From the NCBI GenBank assembly GCA_026705025.1, contig JAPPBN010000004.1:124001-188000 (forward strand): a stretch of DNA of 64,000 bases. Reading direction: 5' to 3'. Source of the DNA: Bin125 sp026705025 (GTDB lineage: Bacteria; Chloroflexota; Dehalococcoidia; Bin125). Below the pieces are notes generated by a model. It was not told where the DNA came from and made no database searches. It saw nothing but the letters and a program-made list of their open reading frames with translations. Of the stretch, positions 16,344 through 23,891 are shown one piece after another. The position numbers and the translations under genes were made by a program. Within the stretch, counting starts at the first letter, position 1, and every line of letters begins with the position of its first letter.

Positions 16344-17525
16344 TCAGATTCCGGGTCGAACCTCGAGTCCCAGTCGATGACGGCCCAGCCGGATGTACGC
16401 GCTGTCGCCGGGCATCACGTGCTGCGACGAGGTCTGGATGTCCCGCAGCAGCCGCTGGATGATGCTGCTCTCAAAGACGTCGGCGCCGCCCATGTGTTCG
16501 TGGACGATCTTGACGATGCGTTCGGTCGTCTGGTTACACCAGCGATAGGCGGAGCGTGCCCGATCACCCAGGTTCACGGCCTGTTCGAGCGTGTCGACCG
16601 GTGTGTCATGTAGCTGCTCGCAAAGGTTTCGGCCGTAGCCCTCCATCGCCTCAAGCATCGCCTGCGCCTCGCCGATGTCGTGTTGCACCCGTTCTCGCTC
16701 TCTCACCGACCCTGGATACGCACGTCGACGACCCGCAGGCGCGTGTGCGCCGAACTCCTCCAGCGCTCGGCGGGCGATCCCGAGGCTGGTCGCGTACATC
16801 GCCGGGACGAGAAAGATTGGATTGGGCCGAGTGACGAAGCCCGTGCCGCGGGCCGGTGGCAGCTCCAGATTGACGAGTGTCATCTCGTCGGGGACGAACA
16901 GCTCGTCGAACCGATAGTGCGCCGATCCGGTGCCGCGCATGCCCAGGGTGTGCCAGGTGTCCTCAATCACAATCTCCTCGCGAGCCGCGGCGACGGTCAC
17001 TGTGGATCGAGGCGTGCCAGCCTCCTGCTCTTCTTCCGCGATGAAGCTCTGGATCAGCACGTAGTCGGCCGTGTGAATACCGGAGGCCCAGGCGGATCGC
17101 GCGGTGACGACCCAGCCGCCCTCGACTGGCCGAGCCTCACCCTCGGGAGCCAGACCTCCCGCGGTGACAGGAAACCGCCAATCTCGGCTGCCCGGACGAA
17201 AGAGGCGTGCAACCGTTTCGTCCGGCAATCTCGTAGCAAGCCAGGCCGACTCCTGGCAACCGTTCATCAGATTCCAGCCCGTCGATGGATCGGCGGCAGA
17301 GATCGTCGCGACGGTCTCGAGCTGGGTCACCGGATGCAGGTCGGAGCCTCCGAGATCCACCGGAGTACAGATCCCGAATGCGTCGATCTGGTGCAGGGCG
17401 TCCATCGTCGCCGGTGAGAGGTGCCGCAGCTGATCATTGTGGTCGGCCTCGGCGCGAATAATCGGCGCGATCGACTCGCTCCGCTTACGCCATTCACTGC
17501 ACTGTGCGATGAGATCGGACGACAT
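16344..17525 (-). CDS. Acyl-CoA-dehydrogenase-fold flavin monooxygenase-like protein (paralog 4)
   Basis: The frame is open far upstream, but similarity to paralogs 1-3 begins at the ATG at 17525, preceded by GGAGAGA, giving 393 residues. Blocks: ICTPVDLGGSDLHPVTQLE, the ARSAWASGIHTADYVLIQS segment, IEDTWHTLGMRGTGSAHYRF, FVPDEMTL, LLRDIQTSSQHVMPGDSAY and the terminal LEVRPG. It is the first gene of the four-gene minus-strand series. It is transcribed divergently from the acyl-CoA dehydrogenase at 17631, leaving a 105-base intergenic region that must hold both promoters. The longer open frame antisense to the dehydrogenase is not coding. The substrate is unknown. Confidence 0.76.
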   Translation of the reverse strand: MSSDLIAQCSEWRKRSESIAPIIRAEADHNDQLRHLSPATMDALHQIDAFGICTPVDLGGSDLHPVTQLETVATISAADPSTGWNLMNGCQESAWLATRLPDETVARLFRPGSRDWRFPVTAGGLAPEGEARPVEGGWVVTARSAWASGIHTADYVLIQSFIAEEEQEAGTPRSTVTVAAAREEIVIEDTWHTLGMRGTGSAHYRFDELFVPDEMTLVNLELPPARGTGFVTRPNPIFLVPAMYATSLGIARRALEEFGAHAPAGRRRAYPGSVRERERVQHDIGEAQAMLEAMEGYGRNLCEQLHDTPVDTLEQAVNLGDRARSAYRWCNQTTERIVKIVHEHMGGADVFESSIIQRLLRDIQTSSQHVMPGDSAYIRLGRHRLGLEVRPGI

Positions 17526-17630
17526 CGGTCGCGTCTCTCCTGGCCCGTTCCGGTCGAGCCTGAACCTACCGGGCATACACTGGGTTCGCAACGCGGTCGA
17601 GGCAGTGTTGCGGCAGATTGGAGCGTGCTG

Positions 17631-18818
17631 ATGGCTGGCGTTTCGGATGTCCGGGAGATCATTGCAGGCGACGGCGAGACCGGTGTGGAGATCACGCGCA
17701 ACGTGCGCCGCTGGGTCGACGAACAGGTCATCCCCAACGCCACCGAGCTGGAACATGCGGGAGAGTTCCCGTCCAAGATCCACGCCGACATGTGCGAAAT
17801 GGGCATCTTCGGCATCACCTTCCCCGAGTCGCACGGCGGACTGGGGCTCTCGTTCGAGACCTATTCGGCCGTAATCGAGGAGATCTCGCGCGGCTGGATG
17901 GGCCTGGCCGGAATCATCAACACCAACGTGATCGACGGCTGGATCATCGACGAACACGGCACGCAGGAACAGAAGGACCGCTTCCTGCCCGGTCTGGCAA
18001 CGGGCGAGAAGCAGGGCTGCTTCACGATCACCGAGCCCAATGCCGGCTCCGACGCCCAGGCGATCCGCACGACCGCCTCGCGCGACGGCGACGACTACAT
18101 CCTCAACGGCAACAAGCTGTTTGTGACCAATGGCGACCGTGGCGACGTCTACCTGGCGATGACCAAAACGGATCCCTCTGCCCAGCCGAGGCACCGTGGT
18201 ATCTCTGCGTTCCTCGTCGAGAAGGACACGCCGGGGTTCTCGGTCGCCCGGACCATCGACAAGCTCGGCTACAAAGGTCCCGAGACGGCCGAACTGTTCC
18301 TCGAGGATGCCCGCGTGCCCCGCGACAACCTGCTCGGAGGAAGCGAAGGCCGCGGTTTCCAGCAGATGATTTCCGGCCTCGAGATCGGGCGAATCAACGT
18401 CGCCTCCCGCGCGACCGGCGTGGCTCAGGCGGCGTTCGATGAAGCGATCGTCTACGCCCAGCGCCGCGAGACCATGGGCCGACCCATCGCCCAGCACCAG
18501 GCGATCCAGCTCAAGCTGGCCGAGATGGCAACCAAGATCCGCGCCGCGCGGCTGCTCACCCGCGACGCCGCGCGCAAGAAGGACAGCGGACAGCGCTCCG
18601 ACCTCGATGTCGGCATGGCCAAACTATTCGCCACCGAGGTCGCGCTCGAATGCAGCCTCGAGTCGATGCGCGTTCATGGCGGCGTCGGCTACACCAAGGA
18701 GCTGCCGGTCGAGCGCTTCTACCGCGACGCCCCGCTGATGGCCGTCGCCGAGGGCACCAATGAAATCCAGCGCATCGTGATCGCACGGCGCCTGCTGGAA
18801 ATGTACGCAGTCGAGTAG
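17631..18818 (+). CDS. Acyl-CoA dehydrogenase
   Basis: This 395-residue FAD enzyme introduces an alpha,beta double bond in an acyl-CoA and passes electrons to ETF. It has the complete dehydrogenase signature: CFTITEPNAGSDAQ (FAD/substrate region), GNKLFVTNGD, GYKGPETAELFLEDARVP, the MRVHGGVGYTKELPVER motif and the late AVAEGTNEIQRIVIAR segment. A GGAG ribosome-binding site at 17620-17623 supports the ATG at 17631 over the longer frame that starts upstream. It is divergent from the four monooxygenase-like paralogs and is followed by a MaoC hydratase, the classical next step (hydration of the enoyl-CoA), after a palindromic repeat. Confidence 0.93.
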   Translation: MAGVSDVREIIAGDGETGVEITRNVRRWVDEQVIPNATELEHAGEFPSKIHADMCEMGIFGITFPESHGGLGLSFETYSAVIEEISRGWMGLAGIINTNVIDGWIIDEHGTQEQKDRFLPGLATGEKQGCFTITEPNAGSDAQAIRTTASRDGDDYILNGNKLFVTNGDRGDVYLAMTKTDPSAQPRHRGISAFLVEKDTPGFSVARTIDKLGYKGPETAELFLEDARVPRDNLLGGSEGRGFQQMISGLEIGRINVASRATGVAQAAFDEAIVYAQRRETMGRPIAQHQAIQLKLAEMATKIRAARLLTRDAARKKDSGQRSDLDVGMAKLFATEVALECSLESMRVHGGVGYTKELPVERFYRDAPLMAVAEGTNEIQRIVIARRLLEMYAVE

Positions 18819-18825
18819 CACAATC

Positions 18826-18918
18826 AGTTCTCCCCCTGCTTTGTGGGGGAGGGCCGACACCACAATCAGCTCTCCCCCCGCAAAGCGGGGGGAGATGCCG
18901 AAGGCAGAGGGGGGCTCC
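18826..18918. repeat. CTCCCCCC hairpin repeat (two units), second unit in front of the MaoC gene
   Basis: Two related palindromes follow the acyl-CoA dehydrogenase: a shorter one near 18826-18852 and a longer one at 18871-18918 (CTCCCCCCGC/GCGGGGGGAG stem plus an ATGCCGAAGGCAGAG tail). The 48 bases of the longer unit recur in inverted orientation at 30393-30440, with 46 of 48 identical. The distal end supplies the G-rich stretch just upstream of the MaoC ATG. Confidence 0.85.
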
Positions 18919-18921
18919 GAA

Positions 18922-19386
18922 ATGCCGACGAAGGAACTGTACGGCCGCTACCTGGACGAGTTCGAAGTGGGCGAGGTGATCGAGCACTGGCCGGCCAGAA
19001 CTGTGACCGAAGCCGATGACCTGATGTTCTGCATGCTGACCATGAATCATCATCCCCTGCACACCAACAAGCAGTACGCCGAGGACACCCAGTTCGGCCA
19101 GCGAGTCGTCTCCGGCCCGTTCGTCTACTCGCTGGTCTTCGGCATGACGGTCCCAACCATCTCCGGCAAGGCAATCGCCAACCTGGCCACCTCTGATCTG
19201 CGCCACACCGCCCCCGTGTTCCACGGAGACACCCTCCAGGCCAGAACCGAAGTCCTCGAAGTCCGGGAAAGCAACAGCCAACCCGACCGAGGCATCGTCA
19301 CCGTCCACACCACCGCTGCAAATCAGTCCGGCACCGAGGTCCTCTCGTTCCATCGTGCGGTGATGATCCCGAAGCGCCCCGATTGA
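18922..19386 (+). CDS. MaoC-family (hot-dog) enoyl-CoA hydratase-like protein
   Basis: This 154-residue hot-dog-fold protein has the MaoC signature in the TEADDLMFCMLTMNHHPLH region (Asp and His of the hydratase dyad), then QFGQRVVSGPFVYSLVFG. MaoC proteins hydrate (R)-specific enoyl-CoAs; related members include mesaconyl-CoA hydratases of the 3-hydroxypropionate cycle, which work with CitE-type lyases such as the one at 11830. The ATG at 18922 follows a GAGGGGGG stretch that belongs to a repeated palindromic element, so the repeat supplies the ribosome-binding site. The earlier in-frame start would translate the repeat itself and is rejected. It converges with the dam gene, stops three bases apart. 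Confidence 0.88.
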   Translation: MPTKELYGRYLDEFEVGEVIEHWPARTVTEADDLMFCMLTMNHHPLHTNKQYAEDTQFGQRVVSGPFVYSLVFGMTVPTISGKAIANLATSDLRHTAPVFHGDTLQARTEVLEVRESNSQPDRGIVTVHTTAANQSGTEVLSFHRAVMIPKRPD

Positions 19387-19389
19387 GCC

Positions 19390-20220
19390 TCAGCCGGACT
19401 GGATCAAGTACTCACGAACCGGCCCCCGGCTCTTGGCCTTGGAGTTGATAGCTCTCCGCGCGTGAACCTCGCCCAACTCGAAGATTTCAGAGGAGTACAT
19501 CGAGGCGACATCCTGATGCCCCGAGTTGGACAATGCCACACATGAACCCTGATTGACCAGACGCGCAGCTGTATTCGCCAGGCGTTCCTGTTCGTCCATC
19601 CCGAACTCCTTGGCCGTGTACGACGTGAAGTACGCCGTCTCACTCAGAGGCACATAGGGCGGATCGAAATACACAAAGTCTCCCGCGCCGGCCAAACGCG
19701 GACCATCGGCAAAGTCGCCGACCCGCAACTCCACACCCCGCAACGCCTCCGACGCCGCACGCAGATTCCCCTCGTCGCAAATCGTCGGATTCACGTACCG
19801 ACCGTGCGGCACGTTGAACCGTCCCTTGCTATTCACTCGGTACAGGCCGTTGTAGCAAGTCTTGTTCAGGAAAATCAGATTCGCCGCCCCGCCCAGACTG
19901 CAGGTCAGCTCCTTGGCCCGGATCGTGTAGTAATACTCGGCTCGATCCTCGGATTCCCGGTACTTGCGCTGATGCACCGACAAGGCCCTGACCAACCCGT
20001 CGACATCATCCCGCACCTGCACGTACGCATTGATCAGTTCCTTGTTGCTGTCCGACAGCACCGCCCGCTTGAACCGTCCCGCACTCTGCAGCGCGAAGAA
20101 CAGCGCCCCCCCTCCGACGAACGGCTCATAGTACGTCTCGATCTCATCCGGCGCCGCCTGGAGCAACTCCGGCAACAACGACGTCTTGCCGCCCGCCCAC
20201 TTGAGAAACGGCTTGGCCAT
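19390..20220 (-). CDS. Dam-type DNA adenine-N6 methyltransferase (orphan)
   Basis: This 276-residue class-alpha amino-methyltransferase resembles Dam/DpnM, which methylate adenine in GATC. The motifs are KWAGGK at 7-12, the SAM-binding PFVGGGAL at 33-40, the target-recognition segment NKTCYNGLYRVNSKGRFNVP near 119-138, and the catalytic DPPY at 186-189. No restriction endonuclease gene lies beside it, so it looks like a solitary regulatory or housekeeping methylase, or a relic. One base separates its start from the stop of the upstream DUF402 gene, so the two are cotranscribed. Length fits the family (about 270-285). Confidence 0.92.
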   Translation of the reverse strand: MAKPFLKWAGGKTSLLPELLQAAPDEIETYYEPFVGGGALFFALQSAGRFKRAVLSDSNKELINAYVQVRDDVDGLVRALSVHQRKYRESEDRAEYYYTIRAKELTCSLGGAANLIFLNKTCYNGLYRVNSKGRFNVPHGRYVNPTICDEGNLRAASEALRGVELRVGDFADGPRLAGAGDFVYFDPPYVPLSETAYFTSYTAKEFGMDEQERLANTAARLVNQGSCVALSNSGHQDVASMYSSEIFELGEVHARRAINSKAKSRGPVREYLIQSG

Positions 20221-20221
20221 C

Positions 20222-20776
20222 TCAGCCGCCCCCGTTTCTCACGCTCGCGATCGCCTGCTCGATCGCCGCGTCGATCCGCTCCATCAGCAACGCCGACCGG
20301 TTCAGATACAGATGCTTCGTCCACTCGATTCTCCAGCGCTGCTCAATGCTCAGCTGGCGCCCGGCGGTCGCCTCCTCGACCTCGTCCTCATCCTCAATCG
20401 TCACACCGCCGTCGGGACGAATCAGCGCGTCCAGCAACAGGTCGTGGAACTCCACCGTCTGGCCATCGAAACAGACCTGGTCGACCGTATCCAGCCGATA
20501 CACCCGCAACGAGCCGTCCGGTCGATGCAGCCGATACGCGCTGTACGGCTTGCCCGGCCACCAGACGCCCCAGCTCGTGAATCCGCTCGCTCGCGGATAA
20601 CGCTCGATCGCCCGCGGGTCCTGGTCCGCCACCCAGCGCCCGACAATCACCTCAGCCGTCGTCAGCCAGCGCTCCAACGGAAACTCCAGGATCAGCCCAT
20701 CGAGCGCCACTTTGCGCTCGGTGATCGTGGCAGTCGGAGCAGGCGGCAGATCAGAACAGTCCACAGACTCGCTCAT
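20222..20776 (-). CDS. DUF402 (FomD-like barrel) protein
   Basis: This 184-residue protein has the DUF402/FomD-barrel core: the WGVWWPGKPYSAYRLHRPDG segment, VYRLDTVDQVCFDG, and the signature DLLLDALIRPDG followed by the acidic EDEDEVEEA stretch. Known members bind metal through the acidic cluster; FomD hydrolyses a cytidylyl-phosphonate and others act on nucleoside diphosphates. The C-terminal ~50 residues are helical (RRWRIEWTKHLYLNRSALLMERID-like). It sits one base upstream of the Dam-type methylase start. Whether the two work together is unknown; the tight coupling is the only evidence. Confidence 0.75.
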   Translation of the reverse strand: MSESVDCSDLPPAPTATITERKVALDGLILEFPLERWLTTAEVIVGRWVADQDPRAIERYPRASGFTSWGVWWPGKPYSAYRLHRPDGSLRVYRLDTVDQVCFDGQTVEFHDLLLDALIRPDGGVTIEDEDEVEEATAGRQLSIEQRWRIEWTKHLYLNRSALLMERIDAAIEQAIASVRNGGG

Positions 20777-20932
20777 GCGCGCAGACTACCGCCAGCCGCA
20801 ACCGTTGCCAGCGCTTGCGATCGCATTCCACCGTGCTACGCTTGCCTGCGGTTCGCGGTGGCCCTTCCTTTCACCGTCGAGTAACCGTGGCGCATGCGAC
20901 AGACGAGCAGCGCCCGAGTCGGAGTGCGCGAA

Positions 20933-22222
20933 ATGCCGGCAGTCGTGGCGATCGGTGGCCAGTGGGGTGATGAGGGCAAGGGTCGTGTCGTCGACCTGCT
21001 CGCTCGCCACGCGTCGATCGTTGTCCGCTATTCCGCCGGCAACAACGCAGGCCACACCATCGTCAACGAGAAGGGCAAGTTCGCTCTCCATCTCGTGCCC
21101 GCCGGCATCTTCTACTCCGACAAAACCGCCATCATCGGCAACGGACTGGTCATCGATCCGCAGGCGCTAATCGACGAGATCACCATGCTCGAGACGCGCG
21201 GCGTCAGCACCGAACGCCTCAAGGTCTCCGACCGCGCCCACCTGGTCATGCCCTGGCATCCGATCATCGACCAGCAGGAAGAGCAGTTCCGCGGCTCGGC
21301 CGCCGTCGGCACCACCGGCAAGGGCGTCGGCCCCGCCTTCTCCGACAAGGTCGGCCGCTGGGGCATCCGCATGTCCGAACTGGCCGACGCCGAAGGCTTC
21401 ATGGCCCGGCTCAGGCTTGTGCTCGACTACAAGAACGAGATGCTGACCAAGCTCTACGGCGTCGAGCCGCTCGACTTCGACAACATCTACGAGACCTACC
21501 GCGAACACTGGGCCCGACTCGCCCCCTACGTCACCGACACCTCGCTGATCTGCCATGAAGCGCTGCGCCGTGGCGAGCGCATCCTGCTCGAAGGCGCGCA
21601 GGGCTCCTTGCTCGACCTCGACGCCGGCACCTACGACTACGTCACCTCCTCCGTCCCCACCTCGATGGCCGGCGGAGCCGCCGTCGGCGCGGGCATCGCC
21701 CCCCGCGACATCGACCGCGTGATCGGCGTCTACAAGGCCTACCAGACCCGCGTCGGCAACGGACCCATGCCCACTGAACTCCACGGCGCCGAGGGCGACC
21801 GCCTCCGCGACGCCGGACAGGAATACGGCACCACCACCGGCCGGCCTCGCCGCTGCGGCTGGTTCGACTCCGTCGCCGGACGCTACACGATCCGCCTCAA
21901 CGGCTGCCACAGCATCTCCCTGACCAGGCTCGACGTCCTCGACGAGTTCGAAATGCTCAAGGTCTGCGTCGCCTACGACATCAACGGCCGCCGCGTCGAC
22001 GAGTTCCCCAGTTCCCGCCTGGCGCTCGAAGCCGCCACGCCGATCTACGAAGAACTGCCCGGCTGGCAACAGGAAACCAGCCACTGCCGGCGCTTCGACG
22101 ACCTCCCCGCCAACGCCCAGCGCTACGTCCGCCGAATCGAGGGCCTGATCGGAGCCCCGGCCGCACTCGTCAGCGTCGGACCCGAACGCGACCAGGCGAT
22201 TATCGTAGACCCGATCCTCTGA
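20933..22222 (+). CDS. purA: Adenylosuccinate synthetase
   Basis: This 429-residue enzyme converts IMP, aspartate and GTP to adenylosuccinate, the first committed step to AMP. The signature GQWGDEGKG is at 9-17, with the catalytic Asp and the P-loop-like Lys. The GNNAGHT motif, the GTTGKGVGPAF segment, the long GAQGSLLDLDAGTYDYVTSS region and the late GRPRRCGWFD motif all follow in order. The ATG at 20933, with GGAG eight bases before it, places the first strand correctly; a start 13 codons upstream would add an atypical extension. Length is normal (about 425-432). Confidence 0.97.
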   Translation: MPAVVAIGGQWGDEGKGRVVDLLARHASIVVRYSAGNNAGHTIVNEKGKFALHLVPAGIFYSDKTAIIGNGLVIDPQALIDEITMLETRGVSTERLKVSDRAHLVMPWHPIIDQQEEQFRGSAAVGTTGKGVGPAFSDKVGRWGIRMSELADAEGFMARLRLVLDYKNEMLTKLYGVEPLDFDNIYETYREHWARLAPYVTDTSLICHEALRRGERILLEGAQGSLLDLDAGTYDYVTSSVPTSMAGGAAVGAGIAPRDIDRVIGVYKAYQTRVGNGPMPTELHGAEGDRLRDAGQEYGTTTGRPRRCGWFDSVAGRYTIRLNGCHSISLTRLDVLDEFEMLKVCVAYDINGRRVDEFPSSRLALEAATPIYEELPGWQQETSHCRRFDDLPANAQRYVRRIEGLIGAPAALVSVGPERDQAIIVDPIL

Positions 22223-22274
22223 TCTCCCGCCCCCCTCGCAAGGGCGAGGACACAGAGGAACACGCTGTCATTCG

Positions 22275-22311
22275 GCTCCCTCTCCCTCTGGGAGAGGGCT
22301 GGGGTGAGGGC
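22275..22311. repeat. CCCTCTCCC...GGTGAGGGC palindromic repeat
   Basis: A CCCTCTCCCTCTGGGAGAGGG hairpin followed by a GGGTGAGGGC tail lies between purA and the 4-TM gene. Copies with the same orientation and near-identical sequence are at 24850-24884, 25784-25817 and 62698-62732. The unit ends just before the GGAGGT ribosome-binding site of the next gene. Confidence 0.85.
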
Positions 22312-22325
22312 TCCGGAGGTTTCCA

Positions 22326-22859
22326 ATGTCCGAAACCGTCATCTCCATCCTCGTCTGGCTGCACGTCATCGGCATCGCCATCTGGCTCGGCGGACAGATC
22401 GTCACCGCCGCCTGCGTCATCCCCGCCCTCCGCGCCGTCGGCGACCGCACCATCTGGCTCAATGCCCTGGAAGGGTTCACTCGCCGATTCGGTCGCATCG
22501 GCATCGCCGCCATGGTTGTCATCGTGATCACCGGCGGAGCGATGATCGATCCCCGCCTCGATCAGGTCCAAAACTTCGGCGAAGACCTCTACGCCGCCCG
22601 CTGGGGCTACATCTTCGTGATCAAGATGGCCCTTTGGGCCGTCATGATCGCGCTGATCGGCCTGCATCAGTTCGTCTTCGGACCGCGCCAGCTCGAGTTG
22701 GCCCGGGAGTCCGCCGAGGCTGATGAAGACACGCCGGAGCTGCGACGCGTGCGCCGCATCACCATCGCCCTCTCCATCTCCGGCCTCCTGATGACCCTGC
22801 TCGTCGCCGGCGCCGGAGCCTTCCTCGGCAACCACAACTTCTCCATGTTGCCCTCCTGA
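22326..22859 (+). CDS. Four-helix membrane protein (CopD/DUF2269-like)
   Basis: This 177-residue protein has four membrane segments (about 5-30, 55-75, 98-118 and 142-166). The first contains LVWLHVIGIAIWLGGQIV, with the His in a W-LH-x-x-G pattern typical of CopD-like and DUF2269 proteins, some of which bind heme or copper. Residue ITGGAMID follows the second helix. A strong GGAGGT at 22315-22320 supports the ATG at 22326. The TlpA-like exported protein starts five bases after its stop, so the pair is an operon and may function together at the membrane, for example in redox or metal handling; this is inference. Confidence 0.72.
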   Translation: MSETVISILVWLHVIGIAIWLGGQIVTAACVIPALRAVGDRTIWLNALEGFTRRFGRIGIAAMVVIVITGGAMIDPRLDQVQNFGEDLYAARWGYIFVIKMALWAVMIALIGLHQFVFGPRQLELARESAEADEDTPELRRVRRITIALSISGLLMTLLVAGAGAFLGNHNFSMLPS

Positions 22860-22864
22860 CCAAC

Positions 22865-23815
22865 ATGCCTCGAAGCATCCTCGCGCGGGCTCTGGCGGTT
22901 TCGGCGCCGATCCTTGTCCTCGCAGCCCTGCTCCTGTTCGCCGGCAGTTCACGCGCCGACGCCCAGGACGCCTCTCTCTCGGTCAGCCTGGCCACCTGGA
23001 AATCCGCCGACGGCACGATCGAGCTCTGCATCGGCCTGCGCGACGCCGCGGTCGGCGAAACCCGCCAGTGCCCGGAGCGTCGACTGCTCACCTTCGCCCG
23101 CGCCCCGGAGTTTCGCTGGCTCCGCTCGCGCTCCATCGATGTCGCCCCGGAAGTCGAACTCTGGATCCGCGCCCGACGCGTCGGGCAGCGGCTCGACCTC
23201 GGCCTGGGTGTATCCATCGAAGGCGTGCGGCGCGGCCTCAGGGCGCGCTCCTGGTCGCTGGACTGGGCCGCCACGCCAGTCGATCTGTGGCAGGAGACCA
23301 GCGAAATCTCGCTCCAACTGCCCGTCGCGCCGTATCCGGACCTCTGGGACACGCCGGCCGGAATCGTTCCCGGCGCAAAACGCCTGCAGATGGACACGGT
23401 GGCGCCCGAGTTCCGCCTGCCCCGGCTGGGCGCCGACGACGATGTCCTCGTCTCCCTCTCCTCAACCAGGTCGGCTGACGTGCGCCTCACCCTGATCGTC
23501 TTCTGGGCGTCCTGGGCGCCGCTCGTCGGCGAGACCCTGACCGTGCTCTCCGAACTCGCCGAACGCCAGGGCGACATCCTCGTGATCGGCGTCAACGTCT
23601 ATGAAGTCGGCGAAGGCGCCGGTCAGAAGTTCGCCCAGCGCTTCGGCGCCGGACTCCTGCATCTGTCCGACGTCGATGGCTCCGTCGCCCAGCACTATCG
23701 CGTTGATGGACTGCCCGAACTGTTCCTGCTCGACTCCCGGGGCGTCTACCGAGGCATCATTCGCGGCGCCGCTCCCCTCGCCGAGATCCTGGCCGCCATC
23801 CGCGCCATCGAGTAA
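22865..23815 (+). CDS. Exported TlpA/thioredoxin-fold protein lacking the redox cysteines
   Basis: This 316-residue protein has a signal peptide (about 8-33, ending ARAL-to-SRADA type), a ~170-residue N-terminal beta-rich domain, and a C-terminal thioredoxin-like domain (about 185-316). The C-terminal domain matches TlpA/ResA in order: VAPEFRLPRLGADD, the LIVFWASWAPLVGET stretch, VIGVNVYE, and the cis-Pro region VDGLPELFLLDSRG. The usual WCxxC is replaced by WAPLV, so both active cysteines are missing and thiol oxidoreductase activity is not expected. It follows the 4-TM protein by five bases. It may act as a scaffold or binding protein; the N-terminal domain is unrecognised. Confidence 0.75.
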   Translation: MPRSILARALAVSAPILVLAALLLFAGSSRADAQDASLSVSLATWKSADGTIELCIGLRDAAVGETRQCPERRLLTFARAPEFRWLRSRSIDVAPEVELWIRARRVGQRLDLGLGVSIEGVRRGLRARSWSLDWAATPVDLWQETSEISLQLPVAPYPDLWDTPAGIVPGAKRLQMDTVAPEFRLPRLGADDDVLVSLSSTRSADVRLTLIVFWASWAPLVGETLTVLSELAERQGDILVIGVNVYEVGEGAGQKFAQRFGAGLLHLSDVDGSVAQHYRVDGLPELFLLDSRGVYRGIIRGAAPLAEILAAIRAIE

Positions 23816-23891
23816 CTCCCGTCGGATAGCCTGCACGGGACACGTTCAACCAGCCATTGCGCCACTTTCGACGCCACTCAGGAGCATCACC

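Noticed and set aside
17526..18497. N-terminal extension of the fourth monooxygenase-like protein (minus strand)
   Set aside because: It would overlap the divergent acyl-CoA dehydrogenase; similarity to paralogs begins at 17525, where a good ribosome-binding site is found.
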